Positions 1-12,339 of a stretch of DNA of 64,000 bases are shown here, one piece after another. The stretch comes from Salvia splendens (lineage: Eukaryota; Streptophyta; Magnoliopsida; Lamiales; Lamiaceae): NCBI RefSeq assembly GCF_004379255.2, contig NC_056046.1, positions 11,098,001 to 11,162,000 of the forward strand, read 5' to 3'. Under the pieces are notes generated by a model, which saw only the letters and a list, made by a program, of their open reading frames with translations, was not told the DNA's origin and ran no database searches. The stretch's first letter is position 1. The number at the start of each line of letters is the position of its first letter. The translations under genes and the position numbers were made by a program.

Positions 1-651
1 TCATCGTTCTCAATTGTTTATGAACTTAAATATAGAATCAGTACAATAGTGATTCATCCGAATGTTGTTGGGAGCAATGTTCTTTATCTCTTGAGTTTCT
101 CCATTTTCGTACTTTAGTTCTTAAATTTAGTTTATTAATCTTGTCAATTCTTGTTAAATAATCAAACGCATCCATGTGGTTCGACACTCTTTTACTATAA
201 CTATATATGTACTCTTGCAGAAAGGTTATAATTTTAGAGTTAATTTATTAAGCTTGTGTGTTATTAGTTCATTGATATAAAAGCTCGAAAAATACACATC
301 AGGTTCATGTCCTAAAATAGAAAAATTATAAAGTTTCTATTTTTAAGAAACGGCCTAAAATAAAAATAGTTGCTATTTTTAAAAAACGGATGGAATATTA
401 AAAATGTGCCATAAATAATCAAACAGACCATCCCATTGTCAGGTTCATGTCGGCGTTCGTAGCTCTCGGCCAATTTGTTGGATCGAATATTTTAATTTTA
501 TGGTTGTCGATATTGTGGTATAAGAAGAAAAAATTGTTGTTAAAGACTTGTTTGACGCTATTTTTAATAATTGAATTAATATTAAATATATATATATATA
601 TATATTAAAATATTATACTATTTTTCTAAAAATATACCAATATTAATAATA
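1..651. other. AT-rich intergenic sequence, no gene seen
   Basis: This is AT-rich spacer with a short (AT)n run near 585-605. I see no conserved coding segment or RNA gene in it. Confidence 0.5.
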
Positions 652-900
652 ATCCCTCCGTCCATGAATAAATGTCCCATTTTTTATCGGCTCGGATATT
701 AAGAAATTGTTTGACTATGTAAAAGAAGTGATTGAAAACGTGAGTTCTACTTTTATATACTATTATTTTTATAATAAAATGTGAGTAAAGCAAGTTGGTG
801 GAATGTGGGGTCCACTTGCTATAGTATAGTAAAAGTGAAATAAACATTTATTGACGGACAGACTAAAAAGGAGAAATAAGACATTTAATGACGAATGGAG
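652..900. mobile_element. Stowaway-like MITE
   Basis: This is a roughly 250-bp AT-rich non-coding element. Its ends are imperfect inverted repeats: CCCTCCGTCCATGAATAAAT on the left, and a right end that reads TCTCCATTCGTCATTAAATG on the other strand. The CTCCCTCCGTCC-type terminus is typical of plant Tc1/Mariner-derived Stowaway MITEs. The short ORF over it is chance. Confidence 0.7.
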
Positions 901-1285
901 AAAATATATATTTTAAACTAGTACCACCATATATAAGGGCATCCATATTATCATCCACAACACCTGCAATATGTCGACCTTAAATCAGCTACTTCTTATT
1001 TTTCTATTTTTCATAATTTTAATTTTAATTTTAATTTTTTATTTAAAAAATAAATAATATAGATTAAAATACTATAATAATAGAAGAAGAATGAATGTGT
1101 TTAAAGATAAATTAATATATTAAAAGTTAAATAAAAAAAAACAATTTGCCAGACACAAAACGGCCCACAATAGGGACGGAAAACCCGCCGCACTGGACTC
1201 CCTCCGATATCTCCACGCACATTAGAGTAAAAAAATTCCACTGCTTTTAGCTGGTTGATTTTAGGGCTCTATTATGAGTACCTTA

Positions 1286-3305
1286 AGAGTGTCCACAATG
1301 GTGGCCTTCAAAGGCCACCAAATGTGGCACGGCCACCATTCGTGGCTCTCTTGTGGCCTTCACAATGGTAAAAGTCAAAATTATAACAAAAATAACAAGG
1401 GCCACCAAATGTGGCCCTTTAAAAAAAATTTAATTTATTTTCTTTTTTAATGTTATTTTTAATTTAACTATATTAAATTTTTGTAGACTAATAATTTGAG
1501 ATCTAACATAATTTAATAAAGTTACGAATTATAGATAAATTTTCATCGTATTTTTTATAGGGGAAAATTCTACAACGAAAATTTTTAAAAAACACAACAT
1601 AAAAAGATAAAAAAACGTCACCGCTAACTACTCGGTGGCGTCATCGGAATCCGGCACATCTTCTTCACCTCCTCCACCGCCGCCGACACCGGCCCCACTG
1701 CCGCTTGCTTCGCCCGTCGCCGACCCATCGGAGAAGCCCAACTCCGACCTCAACCTAAGAATGAGGTCGTAGTACATCATCTTGGTGATAGGGTTCGTCG
1801 ACTTCTCGTACAAGGACAAGTTATCCTGGAGTTGCTTCATCATCTGCACCTCCAGTGTTTGAGTCAACGCCGCGGTCGGTGGTGAAGGGTGCGGTGTCGC
1901 CGCGCTCGCCCGAGAGACTTGGGAAGCGGATCTAGCTTCCCGGATGGCAGATTGTTGGCCCTGCGGGCGCTGGCGCCTCGACATTGTCGAGGGGGGCTCA
2001 TCCCTCACATCGTCATTCAGGTCGAATGCACGTGAGTCGGTACCACTGCTGTAGGTGCCGTCGGCCCCGATTTTTGTCCGCTTCCCAGTAGGACCGGTCT
2101 CATCGACGCAGATCGCCTTGAATTGAGGGGAGTCTCGGAGAAGCATGTATTCATTCCAGTAGGTGAACTTGGGCCAGCTTTCAGTATTAAACAACTGATA
2201 CGATAACGCCCGTACGTCGGCTTCGCTGCGGCCGCTTTCGGCATTCTAGAGTTGTCTCTCGTGAATGTTCCTGAACCTCTTCACAGCTCTACTGATCCGG
2301 CCGAACTTCTTCCGGATCTGGCCTTCATCACGTCCGGCACTGCCTTCTGGTTTGAAGCTGTTGTACACCGTCAGGATGCGCCTCCAGAAGCAAATGTCGG
2401 TCTGATCCGTGCCGATGACCAGATTCGTCGTGACCGCCTCCCAAGCTCGCGCAACAGTGAGGGATTCGTCGTCGTTGTACTTCTCGCCCCGCCGATCACC
2501 ACTGCCTCGGCCACCGTCAGTGGCCGGCTCTCTGTCTCCGCCTCGCCCGCCGCCGGTGGGCCCATGCTCTCTGCCGCCTCGCCCCCCACCGCCACCGCCT
2601 CGCCTTCCACCGCCGCCGCCGCCTCGCCTCCCACTCCCACAGCCGCCGCCTCGCCCCCCACCACCGCCGGTTCGGCGACCCCCGGTGGGGGCCTCCATCT
2701 CCACACTACCGGATGTCGGGGTCTCCGGTGTACCCATCAACTGTTCCCATGTGAATCTATCAGATTCAGACAGAGGAGACGGAGAGTATTGGAATTGGGA
2801 GGATTGGAATTGATGGGACGGGTTGTTGATCGCGTCCATATTCGGTCGGTAGTCCCCGAACCCCGATGGTTGGCGAACCAAGTTCCTCTGCTGGGATGGC
2901 TGGACCCGGAATTGGGGCGAGTGCGGACTCCACGTCTGATTGGGGAAGTTGCCGTATCCCGAGTCTCCATACCCCGGGGAATTACCATCTCCACCTTGCA
3001 TTTTTTGTAGTGTTTGAGAGTGTAAAATGAAGGGATTGGAAGTGTAGAATGAAGTGAAAAAATGGAAATGAGAGTGTATATTTATAAAAAAAATTCGATA
3101 TTAAAAAAAAAAATTATTTGCCGCGGCCCAGCCACAAAACGCGGCTCGATGCAATGGAGGGCCGCGGCTCACACGGCTCAGCCGCGTGAAGGCCGCGGCC
3201 GCGGCTCAGCCACGTCTCTCGCCCTAGGGCCCCGGCTCTCGGCCTCTGCAATGGGGGGCCGCGCACCGAGCCGCGGGCCGCGGCTCCCCCATTGTGGACA
3301 CTCTC
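1286..3305 (-). mobile_element. PIF/Harbinger element carrying ORF1 only
   Basis: The element is about 2.02 kb. Its terminal inverted repeats read AGAGTGTCCACAATGG at the left and GAGAGTGTCCACAATGG at the right (other strand), so the left end appears to have lost one G. It is flanked by a TTA target duplication (1283-1285 and 3306-3308), the PIF/Harbinger hallmark. The subterminal regions are rich in short repeats around GGCCAC and CCGCGGC. It holds a Myb/SANT-like ORF1 on the minus strand and no transposase, so it would depend on transposase made elsewhere. Confidence 0.9.
1628..3001 (-). pseudogene. Harbinger ORF1 (Myb/SANT-like DNA-binding protein) with one in-frame stop
   Basis: One frame runs from the ATG at 3001 to the stop at 1628, broken only by a TAG at 2246-2248 after residue 251. 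The N-terminal part is Gly/Gln/Arg-rich with a long GGGRGG low-complexity tract. It is followed by a Myb/SANT-like segment (around residues 185-250: VARAWEAV, ICFWRRI, FGRISRAVKRF). After the stop the same frame continues with ESWPKF and the Lys/Glu-rich C-terminal domain seen in plant proteins often mislabelled glutathione S-transferase T3-like or NAM-associated. In PIF/Pong-type elements ORF1 binds DNA and works with the transposase. The break is a single nonsense change, so this copy died recently, or the stop is a strain difference. Confidence 0.8.
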
Positions 3306-3308
3306 TTA

Positions 3309-4244
3309 AACTTTGGTTCAGGCACTTCATTTGTATTGAGGTAATAAAAAAAATGTACTATATGGCAATAAATTTAATAAAATACTCCTACTTAAAAACA
3401 GTAAATTTGATAACATATGAATCCATCTTTCTTTAATTGGGCCCAAATAAGCCCAACTACGTCGTCAGAGAGCACGAAATGAATAGTACTACTGTAATAA
3501 ACATGACAGAAAATTAACGTCAAAACATGATATTTGAGATTTGTATCAAGGGAAAAAAATATTTATGACAATAAAATAAATAATATATTAAAAACAACAA
3601 AATTGATAGTAATACATATGATTCTAGGATGTGTTGACACTGTATTAACATTTTCTGGTTCATGCATAATTAAAATTTTCTCAATATTTGCACAGAAAAA
3701 AAAAATTATTATATCCCTCTATTTCTATTTAGTGGTAATAATATTTCACGTAGGAAATTATTTGAGAAATAAAAAAATGGAAAAGTGAAGTTATTTATGC
3801 AATAAAATCTGAGTCAATAATACACATAATAAAAAAATATTTTGCATTTAATAAATAATAGAGTAATTATTTTCTTGAAAACACTAACATTTAAAATATT
3901 ATATCATTGAATCAATTTGTTACTCCAAGACTAACTTTAAGACAATTTTTATAATTGATATTTTATTAAGAATTTTAATTTAACTCAAGCTGAAATTTTT
4001 AACATCATATGAACATTCAATCTTTAGATATAAATTTGCATAGTTTTCTTGTCATTCATGATAAAATTGAAACATGAGTAATATTTTGAAAATATTCAAG
4101 CATGTGATATTAGGATTTAGGGATATTTAATTATTGGAGATTTTATTTATTAATAATAGTATTTGAAATTAAGAGAATGTAAATTTATAAATTAATATTG
4201 CAAAATTAGGATATCTTCATAATACATAGTCCATATTAAAACTT
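3309..4244. other. AT-rich intergenic sequence, no gene seen
   Basis: This is AT-rich spacer. The short ORFs at 3062-3436 and 3534-3788 are low complexity and partly overlap the Harbinger end. No feature is supported. Confidence 0.5.
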
Positions 4245-4409
4245 TTTCATCCGTCCCATAGAAATAGTCCATATTCATGTATAGTAAATTTTTTCTCCTT
4301 CTCTCTTACATTATCAATTTAATCTACTTTTTCTCCCCTCTTATTTTACCAATTACACATTAAAACTCGTGTCAAACCCAAATGGCCTATGTCTATGGGA
4401 CAGAGGGAG
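4245..4409. mobile_element. Stowaway-like MITE, short
   Basis: The right end reads CTCCCTCTGTCCCATAG on the other strand and is followed by TA at 4410-4411. The left end carries the matching CCGTCCCATAG at 4251-4261 but its outermost bases have decayed. The 165-bp interior is AT/pyrimidine-rich and non-coding. Confidence 0.65.
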
Positions 4410-5120
4410 TAAAATTTATCCATATATCAAGGTAAAAAACAAAAAAAATTATGGAAATAGAAACACGTAAAATTACCAAAAAATGAGTTTTATAAGGAAG
4501 AAATGGTCTCATTTTATTTTTTTCATATTAATTAATGCAGATATTGATAAATTATCTGTACATTATAAAAAAAATAAAAAGTGTAAATGACAAAATTTTA
4601 ATTACGTATGAGTACCAGAACTTATTAGAAAATTATATAAGAAATTGCTGACAAAAATGTTGCATAAATCATATGTAAGCAATATAATGGAATGACAAAA
4701 ATGCCCTTATAGGACCTGAAGGTGTTTTAGTCCGTAAAAACATCATTCGTGATTGTATTAAACGGTATGGTCCTCTGACGCTATTTTTTTTATTAGGAAT
4801 TTATGGTGTCACAACCTAAAAAGTTAGAGACTATTGATATAGTTCACTATATATTATAAAACTAATATATAAAAGTATACTCATATTTTATTAACTTTTT
4901 TCAATGCACTTTCTATTAAATTTCTAAAAACCTTTATGCACTCGATAAAAACCTTTATGCACTATATCAACTTGTGCCATTATCGCCCGAAGTAATTCTC
5001 TTCGAGAAAAAGAGAGATATTTGTCTCCGTTTTCTCTGCTCTTCTGTTTTGCAATAGCCAGCCCAATAGCACATCATCTATTAGTGGACGAAATATGGCT
5101 TGCACAACTTTTAACAATTA

Positions 5121-5975
5121 GAGCATCTCCAATGGCGTCGTCGTCACCGGCACGCCGATTTTTCATGGACGCCGGTGCTGACGCCGAACCATTGCGAGCG
5201 GCGTCGGCGAAATCGGCGTGCCCTCGCCGATTATTGGGCTGACGCCGATTCTCACGCCGATCCTCACCGCGCCATTGTAGGCCTCGGATCGGCGTCACAC
5301 TGGCGTCAGATTTTTAATTTTTTTTAATTTTTCGAAACACTATATATACCCGCTTTGGACATCATTTTCATTCCCAGGAGGTCCAGTCGGCATCCCCCCT
5401 CGGCAGGTCCACCGAGGAGCTCAAATTCTTCGCGCGTCAACAAACGCGCGCTCAAATGGTGAAGACGTTAGCCGACTTCCGGACGGCGGTGGACCCCGAG
5501 GAGAAGGCTTATCTTCGCGTATTGCTCCGGAGCATGCGTGAAGAATTGAAGGGGTTGCAGAGGGATACCGGCGGGAGTAGCCGCGGCGGCGGCGACAACG
5601 ACGAAGGGCTGGGCGACGACGGAGGCGAGGACGGCGGCGAGGAGTGATTTTTTATGTAATTTTTTATTGTACATTTTAATTTTTGTACTTTTTTTAAATT
5701 AATGTACTTTTTTTAAATTATTGTACTTTTTAAAATTTTAATAGTATTATTCAATTTTCCTGTATTTGTCTGGTAAATTAAATTCCGTATGTTGCTACGA
5801 TTGTAAATTAAATTATATAGTAATTGTTATTAGTGATGTGGATAGGCTATGAGAGGGCTATTGCATGTCCAGTTGCTTGTCCAGTTGATGTGGCAGGAGG
5901 ATTTTAGTGCTGATGATGAGGCAGTGGCAAGGCTATGGGAGGACTATTGCATGTACAGAACCACTGGAGATGCTC
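5121..5975 (+). mobile_element. PIF/Harbinger element, internally deleted
   Basis: The terminal inverted repeats are GAGCATCTCCAATGG (left) and GAGCATCTCCAGTGG (right, other strand). They are flanked by a TTA duplication at 5118-5120 and 5976-5978. The left subterminal region repeats ACGCCGAT-like words. A TATATATA stretch near 5342 precedes the coding remnant at 5374-5647. The element is 855 bp and keeps only the 3' part of ORF1, so it cannot move by itself. Confidence 0.9.
5374..5647 (+). pseudogene. 3' remnant of Harbinger ORF1
   Basis: The open frame covers the C-terminal part of an ORF1 protein. It has a helical segment (ELKFFARQQTRAQ, LADFRTAVDPEEK, LRSMREEL) followed by an acidic Gly/Asp/Glu tail, and ends at the TGA at 5645. 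The preceding TTCATTCCCAG could be a splice acceptor. The N-terminal Myb/SANT part is missing, apparently by internal deletion of the element. Confidence 0.6.
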
Positions 5976-5978
5976 TTA

Positions 5979-6961
5979 GTGGATTGTGTTTTTTTTTTTA
6001 TCGAAATAGGCCTTGCACTACTTTTAACAATTTTAAAAAGTCTTTTTGTTAAAAAAAACACTTATTATGAAAAAGACTTATATTAGTGTGAATGGAGTAC
6101 TAGGTACTACAATTCACACTCAATGTGAATGGATCTCAGTGTGATTTTTCATTTATTCTTGATTATTTTTGCATTTCATGATAATTGCCCTGTATTTCTA
6201 TGATACAGAAGCACTTGTGCCATTGAAGACAACGCGACTTAGATCTCATTTTTTTATTCGAGCAAATAATTAATTGGTTAAAACGAGCTTTCAAGTCAAA
6301 GACTATTTTTAATGGTACACTAAAATCGAAAATGAAGTGGTTAATTAGCTTCAATGGTATTCCAAAAGAATAAAGCTATGCGGTCACATTATGGCCAGCT
6401 ATAAATTAATTAAATAACAAAAAAAATGATTTTTTTTCAAATTTTTGGTTTAATACTACTTGATTTTACTTTTATATCATATTCATTATATGTTGCTCAA
6501 CATGTTAGTGTTGCTCTTTCGTAGTTTTTGCTCAACTTATTACTACTGTCATTTCTTGATTGTTGCTCAACGTATACAGTAATTCGTGATATTAATGTGT
6601 TTTACGTAATGGAATTCAAAGATAAGTATCAACTCACAAGTCCATTCACACACATATAAATTTATATCAGTAATTCTAATTTTTTTATACATGTAAATGA
6701 ACTAAATTAACTCTTTATGGCCGACCACATTATGGTCATTTAGCATCACCCATTCCAAAACCAATCTCATTTTTTTTAGAGTAAAAAATACGTATTTTTA
6801 GGTTTAAACTTAAACAAAATAAAAAACTTTTTCAAATTTATGAGTAAAAAAAGCATAATGAGGCATTAGTTATAGTTAGTCATTGTATTTATGGAATTTA
6901 GTTTTTATAATTCACCTTTCAATATTTGCTCTTTCTGGCCTCTTTGCGGTTTGTTCTCTTA
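5979..6961. other. AT-rich intergenic sequence, no gene seen
   Basis: This is AT-rich spacer. A segment at about 6002-6032 repeats the sequence just left of the 5121-5975 element (see findings). No coding region is supported. Confidence 0.5.
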
Positions 6962-7695
6962 GAGCATCCATAACGGTGGTGGGAGTGAAGGCCGCCGTCT
7001 GTGCCAGCGGCGAGGACGAGGACCGCCGCCGCTGGCACGGCGCTGCTCGATGCATCGAGCAACGCCGTGCCAGCGAGCAGGCGACATGGCGGCTTATGAT
7101 TGGGCAACGACTGCCGTTGCCTTTGAATTATTATTTTTATTTTAAAAATCATTTTTAAATTATATAAAATGATTAAAAAAAATTCCAAATCCCAAAAATA
7201 TGGCCGTTTTTTCCCATTTTTTCTGAATTTTTTTTATTTTTTTAATTTGTTTCCCCAAAAATCATCTATAAATACACACATTCACCATCCATTTATCACA
7301 TCAATTCATCTCCCATTCATCATTCCTTTATCACAATGTGTGATACCCGAATCCACAATCAACTACAAGAAGACCTAATCAAACACATGTGGGCGAAATT
7401 CGGCAACGCGTAGTAGTTTTTTTAATTTTTAGTATTTTAATTATGTAATTTTTAATTTTTTAGGATTTTAATTATGTCGTTTTTATTTTATTTGTCAGTT
7501 GTAATATTATTTAGGTTTTTTTAATGAATTTTAGTATTATTGAAATGTTATTGTTTAATTGAATTTTAAATTAATTGTGCTCGTCTTTGCGGAAGAGCAC
7601 AACTGTGGGTGTTGTGCTCTTGCCAGAGAGCAGGCAGAAAAAGTGGGGCCGGGTCCACAACCGTGCCGCTGGAAAGAGCACGGTTGTGGATGCTC
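6962..7695 (+). mobile_element. PIF/Harbinger element, deleted derivative
   Basis: The TIRs are GAGCATCCATAACGGTGG (left) and GAGCATCCACAACCGTGC (right, other strand), with TTA duplications at 6959-6961 and 7696-7698. A TATA-like TATAAATA at about 7267 precedes a short in-frame remnant at 7340-7410 (DTRIHNQLQEDLIKHMW). That remnant resembles the extreme C-terminus of PIF-like transposases, so most of the transposase has been deleted. Confidence 0.85.
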
Positions 7696-7698
7696 TTA

Positions 7699-9795
7699 GA
7701 TCCATCCCCATAAATTCCAATGCAGAAAAAAGAAAGAAAAGAAAATGAGAAATTTATTTTTGAATAAAGAATCCGAATATATTGAGAGATCTTTTACTAA
7801 AATCGTTTTCATAAATGCTCGTGAGTTTTGAATTGTTGTCGGCCAATTTTCATTGGCTCTACTTTTAGTTACTTAGAATATTATTCTTAGGTTGATTAAA
7901 TTATTGTAGATCCAGAATAATGTGATATGAAATAGATGTGCAAACGATTCTGCCGGTGCACGCACAATCAATTATATGACAGCATGACTTCAATTTCTAA
8001 TAATTTAAATACAGTTCTGTAAGTAGACAACAGTTGGTGTGATTTCCCAACTTTGGTCATCGTAGCTTCTCACCAATCCATAAAAAGTAACTAAAAATAA
8101 CAAATTCATCAACTCCAAGATACTAATCAATAAGAAAAGGGTTAACAACTACTCCAGTGCAGTTAGTAATTTGCAGCTACTTTACTTATTTTGTAAAAGT
8201 GACTTCATAGGAGTATATTCTATATTTGTAGGTAAAAGTTAAATAGGGGTGTCCAACGGTTATTTCTACTATGTTTTACTAGTAAAATCCATGGCATAGT
8301 GGCGTCCAAACGGTTAGTTTGTAGCCAGTAAAAAATTCAACAAAAATAATAATTTCAATTCACATTGAATAGACAAGAGAGGCCAAACAGTGAAACAACA
8401 CAGAGCTTGTTGCACAAACCAGTCGTAAGAGTATTTAGAATAGAAGACCTGGAGTTCATGACTTGTCCATCACATCTTCTCCTATTTTAGCATAGCCAAG
8501 TGCTAAATGCACGTATTTACGAAGGTAGCAAATTAATTTGTATATGTGCAAAGATGAACAAAATGATAAGGCGTTGAGAATAAAGAAATAGTGCAGCACG
8601 AATCATGCCGAAAAAACACTACTAATAAATCCAACTAAATTCATCCTTCCATTGGAAAACACCAATCACGACCGTGGCTAAACGCGCACAATTCCCAAAA
8701 GGGCTCTCACATGGATCACCCACCCAATACAAGTTGCATAAGCAAATTATTTATATACGAATTTCACCCTTCTTCTTCTTTTTCTTTAAAATATATTGTA
8801 AGGCTATTCGCAATAGGGCTGCAACCCAGGCCGCCACAGCCCTATTGCAGCACACATTTGGGAGTGGAAAATTCATCCATCAATATGGAGATTGAATTAT
8901 ACCAGTAGTCGTGGCACCCATTTGGCCACTTTCTTAGAAGCAGTCGTCAAACTTCAAGCTTGTGAATTTGGCATGCGTTTTTAACAATGTGTTTGATAGT
9001 TTCACTTATGTTGCAAGCTTCACGGCCAATGAGCGTCAATATGAAAGGAGCTAATACCTCGGAGACGACATCTATACCAAGTTGTTGACTTTCATCAAGA
9101 CCTTTTTGTTTTCTGTTATCTAATAGAGCGAGCTCGCTCGCTCATAATGAGAAATTGACAAAAACACGTCAAAATGAGCTTTTGGTATGGCGTGGATTTA
9201 TGGTGCCCATGGTGCAAATTATGAACGCACTATTAATATTATTGTGACAAAAAATCCAGGAAGCACGGTCAACCACCCATGTGCATGCGTGTCTCTGCTT
9301 TTTTTGTCCATGTGTGTCATATATTTTTATATTGCAGCAGTTGCTTTACATATTTATATGATCGAAAGTTTAAAAGATATTGACATCAGGATCACTCTTT
9401 AATTAATTACACATATTAATCGATTCGTTTCATAAGTAACTAAACACTACCCAAACAAACACCGACATTTGCCTTTGGCTTGACTTCGCTTTATTGTTCC
9501 TAGTTGAAACGTTGCATTCGATCAATTTCTGATTGCTATTCTGGAAATTAATTGTCTGTTTTGTACCACTAGTTGATAGAGTGGAACTCAAATTAGTTAT
9601 TGGTCATGACAAGGCATCATTTGTCATAATTCAGAAATTTGAATTTGTAAAATACTCTACATACGTAGCCATATTCATGTAAATACATTAAAAAAAGAAA
9701 TTATGTAGCCATCCCATGCACCTAACTTTTATTAAATACAGTATATACCAATGCGTTTGCCCATCTTTGTCTACAATTTCTCGATCTAAAAATTA
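7699..9795. other. Intergenic region upstream of the patatin-like gene
   Basis: This is AT-rich spacer. It holds a perfect 12-bp hairpin (8810-8821 with 8837-8848) and a 60-bp segment (9373-9433) that recurs at 29811-29872. The core promoter of the downstream gene was not identified with confidence. Confidence 0.4.
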
Positions 9796-11938
9796 ATGAT
9801 GGAGGAAGTCCCATGCTTCCGGCAGACCGATCAGCCGCCGGAGTTCAGCCGCTACATCACCGTTCTCAGCATTGATGGCGGCGGAATCAAAGGAATCCTC
9901 CCTGCCGTCATCCTCGATTTCCTCGAATCGCAACTACAGGTCTTCATTAATTTATATTATATATATATAGACTAGTGTTGATTAAAACTTGAGATTTGAC
10001 ATTATAATAATAATGGGGACAGGAGGTAGATGGGGAGCAAGCGAGAATCGCCGACTACTTCGACGTGATTGCCGGAACGAGCACCGGCGGCCTCGTGACG
10101 GCGATGCTCACCGCTCCAAATCAAAGCAACCGCCCCCTCTACTCCGGAAAGGGAATCAAGCCTTTTTACCTAGAAAACTGCCCCAAGATTTTCCCCCAAA
10201 CACAGTTACGTTTTTCATCTAGACTAGTAATTAATTCAATACAAATAATCAATGATTCATCTAAATTTGAAATCCATGTCATTTAATTTGTGCAGCTCTG
10301 TCATTCCCTACGGAAGACTAGTGAAGTCGTTGCTCGGGCCGCTGTACGACGGAAAGCACCTCCACAGCGTTCTGAAAGACGAGCTGCAGAGCATCAAGCT
10401 CAGCCAAGCCATCACAGATGTCATCATTCCAGCTTTCGACATTAAACGGATGCAGCCGGTCATTTTCTCCACTTACGAGGTACCTAATTTGAAGTTCACT
10501 CTCCAATTTTCGGGTTCTAGATTATAACTACTTAAATTGGTCAGGCGAAGAGAAATCCGTTACTGGATGCTAATTTCGCAGACATCTGCATCAGTACTTC
10601 GGCTGCTCCAACGTTTCTCCCCGGGCACGAGTTCGCCACCACGGACGGGCAGGGGAAGTCGAGAGAGTATAATCTGATCGACGGTGGCGTCGCTGCAAAT
10701 AATCCCGTAAGTGTGTATATATAATACGTAGTATTTTTTTTGAATTAATTTGAGTTGGAATTGATTGGAACGAATGATGCTGCAGACTCTGATCGCGATA
10801 ACGGAAGTGATAAGGCAAATGTTCGACAGCAGCGTTGACTACTTCCGAATGAAGCCGGTTGACTACCCTCGGCTTCTGACGATATCGATCGGCACCGGAG
10901 CTGCGAGAGTCGACGAGAAATTCGACATAAAGCGTGCTTCAAAATGGGGGATCTTGGACTGGCTGCTGGAGGGCGGCACGACGCCGTTAATTGAAATATT
11001 TAGCCAAGCAAGTGCGGATATGGTTGATATTCACACTTCTCTGTTGTTCCAAGCCCTTCAGTCCCAAGACAATTACCTCAGGATCCAGGTCACATTTATT
11101 ACTATTATTTATTTAAATACCTTGATTAATTAGGTGTTTATAATTAATTATGTGTGAGATTAATTGGTAATTATTGTAGGATGATGAACTGACTGGAATT
11201 GAGAATTCGGTTGATATTGCGACCAAGGAGAACTTGGAAAGGCTTGTGGCAATAGGAGAAAGGCTGCTGAAAGGTCCAGTTTCAAGAGTCGATTTGCTTT
11301 CTGGCTTAACTGAGCCTGTCAACAATGGAGGCACTAATGCACAAGCTCTCAAGAGGTCAATTATTTATCCCAATATTATTTACACATATTTTGATGGTGT
11401 CTTTTATATTTTAGTAGTTGGGGAATGGGAAGATTGAAATTTGTTATGCACTCTCAACCAGCGCTGACAAATTGTCTCAGTCAATCCAACCATATTGAAA
11501 AATTCGAGATTAAGGTAAATACTAAAGGGCAGACAAAATATTGGACCATTAATAAAGTCCACCTAACATAGTAGTATATAACAAAATTATACACGTGTTA
11601 GCATATTTTGTGTTCCAAATTTCAAATTTTATAGACAATGTTCCCAATTTACTGACTTGCCTTGGAAATCTCAAGTTTGGGCAAGTTTGGATTTATATTA
11701 CACTAGACATAATTTGGAGACAAAAATGTGCAGATTTGCTCATATATTGTCGAGTGAAAGGAAACTTCGTTTGGGTTCGAAGAGAAGTGAAATGCGGAGC
11801 GCAGTTCCACAGATGAGGATGAGGCATGCCAAATTTGGGAAGAGCTTCAAGATTACCAATACTCACACCAACACTTTGCGTTCCTATCCAATGTGTTCCT
11901 TCAAAGCAACCACACCACGTCTTCAAGTCTTACTATGA
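9796..11938 (+). CDS. Patatin-like phospholipase (lipid acyl hydrolase)
   Basis: There are seven exons: 9796-9939, 10023-10204, 10296-10479, 10545-10706, 10786-11088, 11180-11355 and 11734-11938. All junctions are GT-AG and the frame is kept throughout, giving about 451 residues. The patatin fold is clear: the oxyanion loop DGGGIKG (residues 27-33), the nucleophile elbow GTSTG with catalytic Ser68, and DGGVAANNP with the catalytic Asp216 of the Ser-Asp dyad. No signal peptide is evident, so it is probably a cytosolic or membrane-associated enzyme. Family members release fatty acids from phospho- and galactolipids in defence and stress. The ATG is doubled (9796 and 9799) and the first was chosen. 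Oddity: after the usual end motif (SSERKLR) the last exon adds about 55 basic, unrelated residues, making it longer than the typical 400-410. Confidence 0.93.
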
Positions 11939-12339
11939 AACATTGATTTTAGTGTTATGTCACTTCCCTTCCCTTCCCTGTTCATCTTTATATGTGTGTA
12001 ACAACGTGCGGTATTAATTGTCAACAAATTATGAAATTGGATGGTTGAAGTTTCATGGTAGTAGGGTGCCTGATGTGATCATCAAGTGAGTGTGAGAAGT
12101 CGTATTTTTATGATGGATGTGTGCTTTGATGGCAATATGAGAGGGACCGCGATAGAAATGGAGTAGTGGTCATACATCTTTATAAATTATGGCTATGGTC
12201 ACAAATTTCCGTGTAGTCTATTGTTACTTTTGACACTACGTAAATCCATAATGATTGTTTGTTGAAATCATGGCTTGTTTCAAGTCTTCATTGGCTTCGG
12301 GATTGATTAGTCCGAGGTGCATATATTATTAATCTATAA
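11939..12339. other. 3' flank of the patatin-like gene, no gene seen
   Basis: This is probable 3' UTR and spacer. No coding or RNA feature is supported. Confidence 0.4.

Noticed and set aside
2252..3010. 252-residue + strand ORF
   Set aside because: It is the complement of the Gly/Arg-rich ORF1 on the minus strand. Composition bias keeps the opposite frame open.
6163..6354. Short minus-strand ORF in spacer
   Set aside because: It has no conserved motif, neighbours or splice sites, and its length is expected by chance.
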